From: CAVYXK01 sp963772445
GTDB taxonomy: Bacteria > Pseudomonadota > Alphaproteobacteria > Acetobacterales > Acetobacteraceae
Length of the DNA: 64,000 nt
NCBI GenBank assembly: GCA_963772445.1
Contig: CAVYXK010000003.1
Coordinates: forward strand, 423,906 to 487,905
Direction: 5' to 3'
The translations under genes and the position numbers were made by a program. The notes beneath the pieces are model-generated. The model saw only the letters and a program-made list of their open reading frames with translations, was not told the origin of the DNA and made no database searches. Shown here one piece after another: positions 48,354-57,573 of the stretch. The number at the start of each line of letters is the position of its first letter. Position 1 is the first letter of the stretch.

Positions 48354-49193
48354 CTAACTCTGGCCTGTCCGCGTCGCTCGCAGCGAGTAGGCGAGGGGGA
48401 GCCATGGTCGGTCCGGCCAGCAGTAGAGGCCGGCTTCGTCCTGCACCAGGCATTTGAACATCCGCCACGGCGCCCGGTCGTGCTCATGCAGCCAGTCGAG
48501 CCGCAAGCCCGCCTCGATCAGCACGGTGACGACATCGCCCAGCGGATGCAGCCATTGATGCGTGGTGGCGTTCGTCAGTCGCGCGTCCGGATCTTCATAG
48601 TCGTTCGGATCGGACTCGATCAGCGGAGCACGGCCGAGATACGGCATGAAGAAGCCGGGCCAACCGCCCGGCGTTCCTGTCGAATCACCGAATACCGAGG
48701 CCGCCGGATGTCCTTCAGCGAAATAGAAGAACCCGCCCGGCTTCAGGAACTGCGCCACCACGGCGGCCCAGCCACGAATATCAGGTAGCCAGCAGATCGT
48801 GCCCCAGGTGGCGAACACGCAGTCAAACCCGCCGGGCTCTGGGATTGCCGCCAGCGCCTCGTACACGTCCGCGATTACGAAGTGGACCCGCTCCGACAAT
48901 CCCAGCTCGGCCGCCAGCCCACGTGCTGCCGCGATGGCGGCAGGTGAGAAGTCGAGCCCGACCACCTCTGCCCCGCGCTGCGCCAGTGCAAGTGAATCAG
49001 TCCCAATATGGCATTGAAGATGCAGGATTCTGAGGCCACCGACTGGCCCCAGCTCGTCTTCGACTATGCGCAGCCGCCCGCGGCCGGCACGCAGCGCACG
49101 CAGGTCATAGCCACGCGGACCCAAATGCACGCCGACACGTTCGTCCCAATTCGCACGGTTTAGCCGTCGCCACTCCGTTTCGCTGCCTGCCAT
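48354..49193 (-). CDS. Class I SAM-dependent methyltransferase
   Basis: 279 aa. Motif I is ILHLQCHIGTDSLALAQRG with the acidic partner VVGLDFSPAAI; motif post-I/II is VIADVYEAL and FDCVFATWGTICWLPD; motif III is LKPGGFFYFAEG. The C-terminal half (HQWLHPLGDVVTVLIEAGL, WRMFKCLVQD) is the extension seen in a group of small-molecule or metal-related methyltransferases. It begins 34 bases inside the end of mazG, so the two are co-transcribed. Substrate unknown. Confidence 0.88.
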   Translation of the reverse strand: MAGSETEWRRLNRANWDERVGVHLGPRGYDLRALRAGRGRLRIVEDELGPVGGLRILHLQCHIGTDSLALAQRGAEVVGLDFSPAAIAAARGLAAELGLSERVHFVIADVYEALAAIPEPGGFDCVFATWGTICWLPDIRGWAAVVAQFLKPGGFFYFAEGHPAASVFGDSTGTPGGWPGFFMPYLGRAPLIESDPNDYEDPDARLTNATTHQWLHPLGDVVTVLIEAGLRLDWLHEHDRAPWRMFKCLVQDEAGLYCWPDRPWLPLAYSLRATRTGQS

Positions 49194-49963
49194 CGCGCTT
49201 CCATTTCGTCCAAGGTCATCTCGGACAATGTCTTTCCTTCATGAGCAGCGGATTCTTCCATTGCGTTGAAGCGTCGCGCGAACTTGCGGTTCGCTCCGCG
49301 CAGGCACTCCTCCGGGTCGAGCGACAGCTTGCGCGCCAGGTTCGCCAGCACGAATAGTAGATCGCCCACTTCGTCCGCCAACCGCGCCGAGTCGGCACCG
49401 GTCAGTTCGGCCCGCACTTCGGCGATTTCCTCGTCGAGCTTGTCCAACACCGCGGCGGCATCCGGCCAGTCGAAGCCCACCCGGGCGGCGCGGGCAGTCA
49501 GCTTGGCGGCGCGGGCGAGGGCAGGGAGCCCCACCGGCACTCCGGCCAGCGTGCCGTTCTGAGCTTGGCCGGCGCGTTCAGCGGATTTCTGCACCTCCCA
49601 GGCAGCGGACTGAGCCTCCGCCGAACGGGCCGCAGCGTCGCCAAACACGTGCGGGTGCCGGCGCAACATCTTGTCGGAAATCGCCCGCGCGATATCCGCG
49701 AAGGCGAAGAGTCCCGCCTCCTCCGCCATGCGAGCGTGGTACACGACCTGGAACAGCAGGTCGCCGAGCTCGTCCTGGAGCGCGATGAAGTCTCGGCGGG
49801 CGATCGCGTCCGCCACTTCATAGGCTTCTTCGATCGTGTAGGGAGCGATCGTGGTGAAGCTCTGCTCGCGGTCCCACGGGCAGCCATGGGCGGGGTCGCG
49901 CAGGGCGGCCATGATATCGAGAAGGCGTCGCAGCTCGGTCTCGGGGGATCGGTCCTTGGGCAT
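49160..49963 (-). CDS. mazG: Nucleoside triphosphate pyrophosphohydrolase MazG
   Basis: Hydrolyses (d)NTPs to monophosphates, helping stress control and pool cleansing. Two MazG domains: the first with CPWDREQSFTTIAPYTIEEA and ExxEx(12-28)ExxD seen in EEAYEVADAIARRDFIALQD followed by ELGDLLF; the second with EEIAEVRAELTG and LADEVGDLLFVLANLARK. Length is 267 aa, normal for full-length MazG. ATG 49963. It overlaps the downstream methyltransferase by 34 bases. Confidence 0.95.
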   Translation of the reverse strand: MPKDRSPETELRRLLDIMAALRDPAHGCPWDREQSFTTIAPYTIEEAYEVADAIARRDFIALQDELGDLLFQVVYHARMAEEAGLFAFADIARAISDKMLRRHPHVFGDAAARSAEAQSAAWEVQKSAERAGQAQNGTLAGVPVGLPALARAAKLTARAARVGFDWPDAAAVLDKLDEEIAEVRAELTGADSARLADEVGDLLFVLANLARKLSLDPEECLRGANRKFARRFNAMEESAAHEGKTLSEMTLDEMEARWQAAKRSGDG

Positions 49964-50010
49964 GGCAGCAGCGGATAGAGGCCGGGCATCCGCCAGGCAA
50001 GCGTGTCGGC

Positions 50011-50805
50011 TTACTTCGGGGGCCGCAAGGTCACTCCATAGCGGCTGTAAATACGGGTGATGGTGCCGTTGGCCGACAGGCGATCGACGGCCGCATTGAT
50101 TGCCTGCTGCAAGGCGGCATCAGGGCGGCGCATCCCGATCGCGACGTTCCAGACAAGATCTGCCTGCGCCTCGTCGGGTGCCAGGATGGTGACCGGATGC
50201 TCCGGGTGCCTGAGATTGTAGTATCCGGCACTGACCGGAGAGACCGCGGCAGCGTCGATCTGATGGTCGGCGAGGGCGTCCAGCATGTCCTCGTCGAATC
50301 CGAATACCGAGGTCGGCACATGTCGCCGATCGAGCGTCATCGCAGCGAGCGAGCCGGTCTGGACGCCAACTTTGGTACGCCCATTCAGCGTCGCAAACGA
50401 GGTGATCGGGCTGCCCGCCGGGACCGCAAGCACCACCCCGCTGCGGTAATACGGCTTCGACAGCTTGATACCGAAATCCGGCGGTGCATCCGGTGCCGCG
50501 ATGGTATCCAGGATGATGTCGCAATCCGTGCGCGGGAGCTGGTAGGAGATCAGGATCCAGTCGGTCGCCAGCGATACCCCGAGCTGCTGCGCCAGTGCGC
50601 GGCCGAGCTCGACCTGAAACCCGGGCGGATCAGCCGTCCGGCTGGCGAACGGCAATGAGTTGGGATGCGCGCACATGCGGATCTCGCCGCTTTCCCGCAC
50701 GGCGGCCAGGGTTCGTGCCCCGGCTGAGCCGATGACGCCGCCGGCGGCAATGGCAGCCAGCCCGAGCAACACCCACCTCGTACCTCGCAACACGTGTGTC
50801 CTCAT
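50011..50805 (-). CDS. xoxJ: Periplasmic substrate-binding-like protein of a PQQ dehydrogenase cluster (XoxJ/MxaJ-like)
   Basis: 264 aa with an N-terminal hydrophobic signal (WVLLGLAAIAAGGVIGSAGA) and a type 3 solute-binding fold: EIRMCAHPNSLPFASR, GFQVELGRALAQQLGV, YYRSGVVLAVPAGS, VGVQTGSLAAM. In methylotrophs MxaJ/XoxJ helps activate the dehydrogenase. Start overlaps the cytochrome stop by four bases. The gene order dehydrogenase-cytochrome-binding protein matches xoxFGJ. No transporter partners lie nearby, which supports a XoxJ role over nutrient uptake. Confidence 0.85.
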   Translation of the reverse strand: MRTHVLRGTRWVLLGLAAIAAGGVIGSAGARTLAAVRESGEIRMCAHPNSLPFASRTADPPGFQVELGRALAQQLGVSLATDWILISYQLPRTDCDIILDTIAAPDAPPDFGIKLSKPYYRSGVVLAVPAGSPITSFATLNGRTKVGVQTGSLAAMTLDRRHVPTSVFGFDEDMLDALADHQIDAAAVSPVSAGYYNLRHPEHPVTILAPDEAQADLVWNVAIGMRRPDAALQQAINAAVDRLSANGTITRIYSRYGVTLRPPK

Positions 50806-51122
50806 CCCTGGTCCGGCCTCAGTGACCGGATGTATTTGATGATGGAGTCGATATCGGCATCGCTGAACATCGAGCCGAACGCAGGCATCGCGCCCTCCTT
50901 ACCGTGCCGTATCCGATAACGGATGAAATCGTCGCTTCTTGTCGTGTTCATGAGCTGCGGTCCTCGTCCGGCAGCGCGGCCCCCGTCACTGTGACAGAAG
51001 CCGCAGATCGTGGCGAAGAGCTGCGGCACGTTGAGCGAGGAATGCGTCGCCGCTTGTTGCGCCGCGGCCGCATGGGCACCGCTCACTGTAAGCATCAGCA
51101 GTGTCTTTCTGAGCGAGCTCAT
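50802..51122 (-). CDS. xoxG: Small secreted c-type cytochrome (XoxG-like)
   Basis: 106 aa after ATG 51122 (MSSLRKTLLMLTVSGAHAAA signal). One heme site, CGFCH, and an axial Met in GAMPAFGSMFSDADI. It is the likely electron acceptor for the PQQ dehydrogenase upstream. An in-frame TTG at 51137 lies within the terminator's T-run and is rejected. It is shorter than typical XoxG (about 150-180 aa). An intrinsic terminator between the dehydrogenase and this gene should keep its expression lower. Confidence 0.85.
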   Translation of the reverse strand: MSSLRKTLLMLTVSGAHAAAAQQAATHSSLNVPQLFATICGFCHSDGGRAAGRGPQLMNTTRSDDFIRYRIRHGKEGAMPAFGSMFSDADIDSIIKYIRSLRPDQG

Positions 51123-51133
51123 TCCGCCGGTCG

Positions 51134-51170
51134 ACAAAAAATGCCCTGGGGGCGAATGCCGCCCCCAGGG
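51134..51170 (-). terminator. Rho-independent terminator between dehydrogenase and cytochrome genes
   Basis: On the minus strand CCCTGGGGGCG-GCATT-CGCCCCCAGGG followed by CATTTTTTG: a perfect 11-bp GC-rich stem, 5-base loop and T-run, 12 bases past the dehydrogenase stop. It is the clearest intrinsic terminator in the window. Confidence 0.88.
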
Positions 51171-51182
51171 TCCGTAAACTTC

Positions 51183-52904
51183 CTACCTCAACGCATAGAC
51201 GACCAACACCCCGTCGTCTCGCGGCATGCTCTTATACGGCTCGCCGAAGGTGGGCGCGAAATCGTCGCTGACCATGCCGCCGAAGCCTGCCACTACGGCG
51301 ATGTACTGCTTGCCGCCGGCAAAGTAGCTCATGATGCCACCCTGGTGGCCGATGCCGTCGCTGTGGTTCCACAGCTCGGCGCCGGTCGCCGCGTTATAGG
51401 CGTGCAGCACGCCGCGACTGTCCGGCACGAAGAGCAGGTTGCCGGCAGTGGTGAGGATGCTCGCCATCGGCGGCTCGGGATAGCGGATCTCCCATTTCTT
51501 CGCCCCGGTGATCGGGTCGCGGGCGTCGAGATGGCCATAGATCTGTCCGCCGGGCGGTGGCACCAGCTTGAAGTTGGCGCCGAGGTTGAGCTGCACGACC
51601 GGCTCGGTCACCGGGGTTGTCTTCACCACGGTCAGGTCGATGCACCACTCGTTGCCAATCTTATAGTAGAGGCCGGTTTGCGGGTCGTAGCTGCCCGAAT
51701 TCCAGCTCACGCCGCCATCGATGGCCGGGCATAGCGGCTCGGCCTGCTTGCCTTCAGAGAAGTCGCGCCGGCCGATCAGCTCACCCGTCTTCGGATCGAT
51801 GCTTTTGACGAAATTGCTGTTCTGCAGAAGATTATAGACGTTCTGCAGCTTGAGCTGAGGGTCGTAGACAAAAACGTACCCACTCTTGTTCGGATGCACG
51901 ATGAACTTCTCGCCGTTGCGATCGAGCATCACGAACTCGCCGGGCGCGCTGTCGAAGTCCCAGCTATCGTGGGGTAGTTCCTGATGATAGAATTTCAGGG
52001 CTCCGGTATCCAGATCGAGTCCGAGCACCGAGGTGGTGTACAGGTTGATACCGGGCCGCGCGCCGGTGTTCATCCAGTCGGAGCCCGCCCAGTCGTAAAG
52101 CGGCGCCGGGTTGGCGGTGCCCCAATAGACCGTGTTGGTATCCGGATCGTAGGTGCCGGGCATCCAGCCGCCACCGCCACCTGTCCGCCAGGTGTCATTA
52201 CCCCAGGTCTTCATCGCCTCGTCGGTGCCGCCGACGGTCAGGAAGGTCCACTTCACCTTGCCGGTTGCGGCGTCGACCCCGTAGATCGGACCGCGGCCGG
52301 GCCACTCACCGCCTTGGCTGCCGATCACAACGGTGCCTTTGGCGTAGAGCGGGGCCCCAGTGAACCCGACCGTCAGCTTCTTCGAATCCTGCAGTTGGTT
52401 GTCCCAGACCGGCTTGCCGGTCTTCATGTCGAGCGCAATCAAGTGGCCGTCCACAGTGCCGACGAACACCTTGCCTTCGCCCAACGCCACGCCGCGGTTG
52501 TACGGGGAGTGGGTCTGACGCGCCACCAACTCTTCGTCGAGCTCAGGGAAATAGGACCAGATGAGCTGCCCGGTGGCGCCATCCAGTGCGAAGACGCGGC
52601 TGTACGATCCGGTATAATAAAGTACACCGTCGGCCGCCAACGGCATCGACTGCAGGCCGCGCGTCGATTTGCCGGGTACGTGAATCCAGGCAACCGACAG
52701 ATTCTGCACGTTATTGGTGTTGATCTGGTCGAGACCGCTGTAGTCCCAGTCCTTGTAGGACCCGTGGTAGGTCAGCCAGTCGTTCGGGTTGCCAGCAGCG
52801 ATCCGCGCTGTGTCGATCGGCTGAGCAACTGCGAGCGAAGAAACGAAGACTGCCCCCATCGCCAGTGCTGTACCGGCGGCGAGCCGCTGAGCTTTGTTCC
52901 GCAT
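51183..52904 (-). CDS. xoxF: PQQ-dependent methanol/ethanol-family dehydrogenase, lanthanide type
   Basis: 573 aa, periplasmic beta-propeller quinoprotein. Signal peptide MRNKAQRLAAGTALAMGAVF ends near AVA-QP. Metal/PQQ ligands by family alignment: Glu in SQGGEWPGRGP, Asn in GTANPAPLYDW, catalytic Asp316 and Asp318 in PHDSWDFDSA. The second Asp (D+2) is the mark of lanthanide-using XoxF/PedH enzymes (Ala in calcium MxaF). Oddly, the vicinal Cys-Cys pair expected before VNRG reads Thr-His (RQTHSPYNRGVAL); the other disulfide (LCPA, WCID) is kept. The true substrate may be methanol, ethanol or another alcohol, so the symbol is by cluster resemblance. Confidence 0.9.
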   Translation of the reverse strand: MRNKAQRLAAGTALAMGAVFVSSLAVAQPIDTARIAAGNPNDWLTYHGSYKDWDYSGLDQINTNNVQNLSVAWIHVPGKSTRGLQSMPLAADGVLYYTGSYSRVFALDGATGQLIWSYFPELDEELVARQTHSPYNRGVALGEGKVFVGTVDGHLIALDMKTGKPVWDNQLQDSKKLTVGFTGAPLYAKGTVVIGSQGGEWPGRGPIYGVDAATGKVKWTFLTVGGTDEAMKTWGNDTWRTGGGGGWMPGTYDPDTNTVYWGTANPAPLYDWAGSDWMNTGARPGINLYTTSVLGLDLDTGALKFYHQELPHDSWDFDSAPGEFVMLDRNGEKFIVHPNKSGYVFVYDPQLKLQNVYNLLQNSNFVKSIDPKTGELIGRRDFSEGKQAEPLCPAIDGGVSWNSGSYDPQTGLYYKIGNEWCIDLTVVKTTPVTEPVVQLNLGANFKLVPPPGGQIYGHLDARDPITGAKKWEIRYPEPPMASILTTAGNLLFVPDSRGVLHAYNAATGAELWNHSDGIGHQGGIMSYFAGGKQYIAVVAGFGGMVSDDFAPTFGEPYKSMPRDDGVLVVYALR

Positions 52905-53347
52905 GCTTCTCTCCCCAGGATTTAGCGTACTTGATCACGCCCCGCGTTCTTCGAGAAATGCGCGGACACGGAAGTATAGCCGAGCATCGCTGAGCTAGCC
53001 AACCACTCTCATTCGAGTTTGATCCCACTCCGCGGCAACCGTGATAGCGGCGGGAAGAAAGCGACCGCGGTCACCTCGCGTTTCAGTGAACGAGCGCCGA
53101 CGAGGCGTGGACACCTATCACCTGGGGCGTTCGCGAATGGCGTGGCATAAGAAGGCGAGTGACAGTGGGTGCGCACGTACGCCTGAAAGGACAACGTCCT
53201 GGTAGCTTCAGCAGTATCGGGTCGTGCAGGCTGCCGCAACCCGACCAGCGGAAGAGGGCGCTTGCGGGGGATGACGCACTGGCCCGACGTGCGGCTCCCA
53301 GGCGGACTATTGCCGCAGAAGGAATATTATGGAAACTAAGCGGCTGC
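52905..53347. other. Intergenic region upstream of the PQQ dehydrogenase
   Basis: About 440 bases, no credible gene on either strand; no pqqA-like small peptide found. The dehydrogenase promoter should lie in the proximal 200 bases; no boxes or operator could be fixed. Confidence 0.4.
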
Positions 53348-54154
53348 TTATGCCTGGAACCCGCCATCGGCTATCTCCAGCACCATGCCGTCGTAGCCGC
53401 TCTTCACACCCTCCGGTAGTCGCTCCGCCATCCAGGCCCAGTCCAGATCGGTGCCCATATGCGTGAGCACCGTCCGCCGGGCGCCGACCCGCGCGGCCCA
53501 GCACAGCACTCGGTCGAAATGCGCGTGAGTCGGATGTGATGATTGGCCGAAGCAGCCGACCACCCAGGTGTCCACGCCGGCCAGCGCGGCGAACGCCGCG
53601 TCGTCCAGCTTCACCACGTCGGTCGAATAGCCGAACCCGCCGATGCGCAACCCTAGCGTCTGCATGTAGCCGTGGTCCTGGGCGAAGAGCTGTACCTCCA
53701 TGCCCGCCGCTGTGATCACCTGGCCCGGTTCCACCAGCCGCTTCTCCAGCACCGGGCGGAAGAACCCCGGCGGCTTCCATGGGCGGAACGCATAGGGAAA
53801 ACGTGAGCCGATCTCTTCCAGTGTGGCCACGGTTCCGAATGCCTCCAGCGGGCGGGCGGCAATCCGGTTCAGTAGCCGCACGTCGTCCAGGCCGGTGATG
53901 TGGTCCGCGTGCGAGTGGGTGTACAAGATAGCGTCGATGCGGGGGATCCGGCAGGCCAGAAGCTGGGCGCGCATGTCGGGCGGGGTATCGACCAGCAACC
54001 GGGCCCCGTGCCCGCTCTCGATCACGATGCTGCTGCGGGTGCGCCAGTTGCGCGGCTCCGCCGGGTCGCACTGGCCCCAGTCGCCGCTGCCGTCCGCCCC
54101 ACCCAGCATCGGCACGCCGGCGGAGCCGCCGGTTCCGAGCAGCACCACCCGCAT
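53348..54154 (-). CDS. MBL-fold metallohydrolase (PhnP/RNase Z-like)
   Basis: 268 aa. Starts MRVVLLGTGGSAGVPMLGG, then zinc ligands in YTHSHADHITGLDD, a further His in FAQDHGYM and FGYSTDVVKL, and VLTHMGTDLDWAWM. This is the small PhnP/RNase Z-like class usually found behind tatD in alphaproteobacteria; activity is probably a phosphodiesterase. Start overlaps the tatD stop (ATGA). Confidence 0.92.
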   Translation of the reverse strand: MRVVLLGTGGSAGVPMLGGADGSGDWGQCDPAEPRNWRTRSSIVIESGHGARLLVDTPPDMRAQLLACRIPRIDAILYTHSHADHITGLDDVRLLNRIAARPLEAFGTVATLEEIGSRFPYAFRPWKPPGFFRPVLEKRLVEPGQVITAAGMEVQLFAQDHGYMQTLGLRIGGFGYSTDVVKLDDAAFAALAGVDTWVVGCFGQSSHPTHAHFDRVLCWAARVGARRTVLTHMGTDLDWAWMAERLPEGVKSGYDGMVLEIADGGFQA

Positions 54155-54927
54155 CAGTCGGCTTTCCGGAACAGGCGCAGGAAATTGGCCGTGGTGAGCT
54201 CGGCGAGCTGATCGAGCGTCAGGCCGCGGAGCGCCGCCAGCACCGCCGCGGTATGGGCGACGAAGGCCGGTTCGTTGCGCTTGCCGCGCACGGGGACCGG
54301 CGCGAGATAGGGAGCGTCGGTTTCCACCAGCAAACGCTCCGGCGGAAGATCAGCCGCTATCCTCTTGAGTTCAAGAGATTTCGGGAAGGTCAGAATACCG
54401 GAGAAACTGACATAACCACCGAATTTTATTCCTAACTCAGCAAGTTGCCTCGATGAGCTGAAGCAATGTAGCAGGAACGCGAACTCTCCACGCTCATCCC
54501 ATTCTGTTTGCAGCATTTTCATGATGTCCGTGTCCGCGTCGCGGGCGTGGATGACCAGCGGCAGGCCGGCCAGCCGAGCCGCGCGGATGTGCGCTCGGAA
54601 ATTCTCCTGCTGCCGCTCGCGCGGCGCCCGGTCGTAAAAGTAATCCAGCCCTGATTCGCCGATCCCGATGATCTTCGGGTGTTCGGCGAGGCTAGCGAGC
54701 ATGGCTGGGGTTTGTATCTCCGCCTCGGCGGCGTGGTGTGGATGGACGCCTACCGTGCCCCACACGTTTGGGTGCGCCTCCACCAATCGCACCACGTCGG
54801 CGGCCTGGGCCATAGTCGTGCCGATGGTGACCATTTCGGACACGCCGGCTTCTGCCGCACGAGCCAGAACGTCGGGCAGCTCGGCGGCGGGGAAATAATC
54901 GAGGTGGCAGTGGGAATCGACGAGCAC
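54154..54927 (-). CDS. tatD: TatD-family metal-dependent DNase
   Basis: 257 aa TIM-barrel hydrolase: DSHCHLDYF (His-x-His), GVHPHHA, GIGESGLDYFYD (Glu), LVIHARDAD (His), LHCFSSS (His), VETDAPYLAP (Asp). All metal ligands are present. TatD proteins act as 3'-5' exonucleases in repair and DNA turnover. It lies between metG (91 bases upstream) and the MBL gene in the conserved holB-metG-tatD order. Confidence 0.94.
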   Translation of the reverse strand: MLVDSHCHLDYFPAAELPDVLARAAEAGVSEMVTIGTTMAQAADVVRLVEAHPNVWGTVGVHPHHAAEAEIQTPAMLASLAEHPKIIGIGESGLDYFYDRAPRERQQENFRAHIRAARLAGLPLVIHARDADTDIMKMLQTEWDERGEFAFLLHCFSSSRQLAELGIKFGGYVSFSGILTFPKSLELKRIAADLPPERLLVETDAPYLAPVPVRGKRNEPAFVAHTAAVLAALRGLTLDQLAELTTANFLRLFRKAD

Positions 54928-55018
54928 TTACCGGCCGTCCACGTCTTCGCGTGCGGTCTCACGTCGTGGATGCCTGGGCCAAGCCCGGGCATGACGTTTT
55001 ATGTGACCCATAAGGACT

Positions 55019-56554
55019 TTACCCGACAGTCTCGACGTAACGCGGGAACACGCCGGCCGGTGGCGGCAGTGTGATGCCGTCCGCCAGTGGCGTGGCCAGC
55101 GCGGCGAAATTGCGCTCGCTTTCCGGCACTCCGAGCTGGTCGAGCATCCGAGCCATCGAGCCGGGCATGAACGGCTGCAGCATGGTCGCCAGCACGCGCA
55201 ATGCATCGACCAGCACGCGCAACACCGCCCCCATCCGCGCCGGATCGGTTCGGGCTAGTGCCCACGGCGCCTGACGGTCGATATAGGCGTTGGCCGCGCG
55301 CACCAGTTTCCAGACGTCTTCCAACGCCTCATGGAAGCCCTGTCGATCCATCCGTTCCCGCATGACGTCGGGAAGCGCGGCGGCCATCGCCAACAGCTCG
55401 GCGTCATCCGCAGTGCCGGGGCCCCTGCCCGGCAGCCGCCCGTCGCAGTGGCGCGCGACCAGCGTCAGCAACCGCTGCGCCAGGTTCCCGAGCTCGTTCG
55501 CCAACTCCACGTTGATGCGGCCGACCAGCGCCTGATGGCTGATCGTGCCGTCCTCGCCGAACGGCTTCTCGCGCATCAGGAAGTAGCGCACCTGGTCGAG
55601 CCCATAGGTCGCCACGAGCTGGCGCGCCTCGATCACGTTGCCGAGCGACTTGCTCATCTTCTCGCCGGCCACGGTCCACCAGCCGTTGGCGGAGATGCGC
55701 CGCGGCACCGGCAGGCCCGCGGCCATCAGGAAGGCCGGCCAATAGACGGCGTGGAAGCGGATGATGTCCTTGCCGACCATGTGGACGTCGGCCGGCCAGT
55801 ATTTCCATCGGGGCGCGGCCTCGTCCGGGAAGCCACAGGCGGTGACGTAGTTGTTCAGCGCGTCCAGCCAGACATACATCACATGGTCTGGTGAGCCGGG
55901 CACCGGGATACCCCAGGTGAAGCTGGTCCGGCTGATCGACAGGTCGCGCAGCCCGCCGCGGACGAAGCTGACCACCTCGTTTCGCCGGCTGGGGGGGAGG
56001 ATGACGTCGGGTTGTTCTTCGTACAGCCTGAGAAGCGGTTCCTGCCAGGCGCTGAGCTTGAAGAAATAAGAGGGCTCGCGCACCCAGGAGACCGGCGCAC
56101 CCGACGGGGCCGTCTTGCTTCCATCCGGCGCTGTTGTCAGTTCTGCTTCGTCGTAGAAGGCCTCGTCGCGCACGGCGTACCAGCCTTCGTAGTGGCCGAG
56201 ATAGATCTGCCCGGCTGCCTCCAGTCGCTTCCACAGCTCGGCGCAGGACACTTTGTGACGGTCCTCGGTAGTGCGGATCCACTGATCGAACGAGATGCCC
56301 ATCTTCTCCGACATGTCACGAAAGTCGGCGGACATCCTGTCGGTAAAGGATTGTGGGTCGAGCCCGGCCTCGGCAGCCGCGCGCTCCACCTTCTGACCGT
56401 GCTCGTCGGTGCCGGTCAGGAAGAACACATCGTAGCCGTCCAGCCGCTTGAAGCGCGCCATCACGTCGGCGGCGATCGAGGTGTAGGCGTGGCCGATATG
56501 CGGCGCACCGTTCACGTAATAGATCGGCGTGGTGATGTAATAGCGCTGTTTCAT
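55019..56554 (-). CDS. metG: Methionyl-tRNA synthetase
   Basis: 511 aa class I synthetase: HIGH motif in GAPHIGHAYTS near residue 20, KMSKS in AGEKMSKSLGN, an anticodon-binding helical domain after that, and no C-terminal tRNA-binding domain (short form). ATG 56554 (MKQRYYITTPIYYVNG) is chosen because homology begins there; it overlaps the holB stop as ATGA, and the open frame further upstream lies inside holB. Confidence 0.96.
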   Translation of the reverse strand: MKQRYYITTPIYYVNGAPHIGHAYTSIAADVMARFKRLDGYDVFFLTGTDEHGQKVERAAAEAGLDPQSFTDRMSADFRDMSEKMGISFDQWIRTTEDRHKVSCAELWKRLEAAGQIYLGHYEGWYAVRDEAFYDEAELTTAPDGSKTAPSGAPVSWVREPSYFFKLSAWQEPLLRLYEEQPDVILPPSRRNEVVSFVRGGLRDLSISRTSFTWGIPVPGSPDHVMYVWLDALNNYVTACGFPDEAAPRWKYWPADVHMVGKDIIRFHAVYWPAFLMAAGLPVPRRISANGWWTVAGEKMSKSLGNVIEARQLVATYGLDQVRYFLMREKPFGEDGTISHQALVGRINVELANELGNLAQRLLTLVARHCDGRLPGRGPGTADDAELLAMAAALPDVMRERMDRQGFHEALEDVWKLVRAANAYIDRQAPWALARTDPARMGAVLRVLVDALRVLATMLQPFMPGSMARMLDQLGVPESERNFAALATPLADGITLPPPAGVFPRYVETVG

Positions 56555-57573
56555 TGTAAAACCTGCACGGGTTCGGCCAGCAGCGCGAACGCCGAGAGGA
56601 TCGCCTGGCGGCGGTCCAGCGCGAACCATTCGGTCTCATGCTGCAGCCGCGTCAACGCGTGCCACACGTCGCCCCAGGCATCAAGCGGACGCAGCGCGGC
56701 GAGGCGCGCCTGTTCGGGATCGGCGCGGCCGCGTGCCGCCTCGCGCACCGCCGAGGCGATGGCGGCGCGCAGCAGGTCCATGAAGGTGGAGAACGCGGCG
56801 TCGCCGCGGCCCAGCTTGTCGGCGAGGTCGTGGCCGGCGGTGGGCGGCAGGTTCGGCAGTGCCGCCAGGGTCTCGTCAACCAGGGTGGCGAGTGCCAGGC
56901 CTTCCGCGAGCGCCAGGGCGCGGCCGGGCGAACCCTCGGCCAGGGTGATCAACCGGCCGCGTTCGTCTTCATTGAGGTCGGGCAGGTAGCGGGCCAGCAG
57001 CGCGTCCATCGCGTCGTCCGGCAGTGCCGACAGACGCAGCCGGCGGCAGCGGCTGCGGATGGTCGGCAGCAGGCGGCCGGGGGCGGCGCAAACCAGCAGT
57101 AACACCGCTCGGGATGGAGGTTCTTCAAGGATCTTGAGCAGCGCGTTGGCGGAGGCGGTGTTCATTTCGTCGGCGCCATCGACGATGGCCACGCGCCAGC
57201 CGCCCTCGGCCGGGGTCAGGTTCATGAAGCCGGCGATGCGGCGGACGTCCTCGACCGCGATCACCGTGCGCATTCGTTTGCGCTTTTCGTCGAAGCCACG
57301 CTCGACGGTCAGCAGGTCGGCGTGCGAGCCGGCCTTGACGCGGCGGAATACGGGGTGGTCCGGGTCGAGGGTTAGGGTGTTTTGGTCGGGCATGGTGCCG
57401 GCCAGCAGGCGGCGAGCGAAGCGGTAGGCGAGCGTCGCTTTGCCGACGCCCTCGGGGCCGGTGATCAGCCAGGCGTGGTGCAGGCGGCCGCCGCGCAGGG
57501 CTTCGACCAGGATGGTTTCGGCGGCTTCGTGGCCGAGGAGGGTGGCGTTGGCGCGAGGATCGGGGGCGGGCAT
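56551..57573 (-). CDS. holB: DNA polymerase III, delta' subunit
   Basis: Clamp-loader subunit, 340 aa. GHEAAETILVEAL, Walker-A-like GPEGVGKATLAYRF, IAVEDVRRIAGFM, DGADEMNTASANALLKILEE (the most conserved block) and SRCRRLRL (SRC motif). First gene of the holB-metG-tatD-MBL operon; tmk, which often precedes holB, is not in the upstream sequence. Confidence 0.94.
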   Translation of the reverse strand: MPAPDPRANATLLGHEAAETILVEALRGGRLHHAWLITGPEGVGKATLAYRFARRLLAGTMPDQNTLTLDPDHPVFRRVKAGSHADLLTVERGFDEKRKRMRTVIAVEDVRRIAGFMNLTPAEGGWRVAIVDGADEMNTASANALLKILEEPPSRAVLLLVCAAPGRLLPTIRSRCRRLRLSALPDDAMDALLARYLPDLNEDERGRLITLAEGSPGRALALAEGLALATLVDETLAALPNLPPTAGHDLADKLGRGDAAFSTFMDLLRAAIASAVREAARGRADPEQARLAALRPLDAWGDVWHALTRLQHETEWFALDRRQAILSAFALLAEPVQVLQ

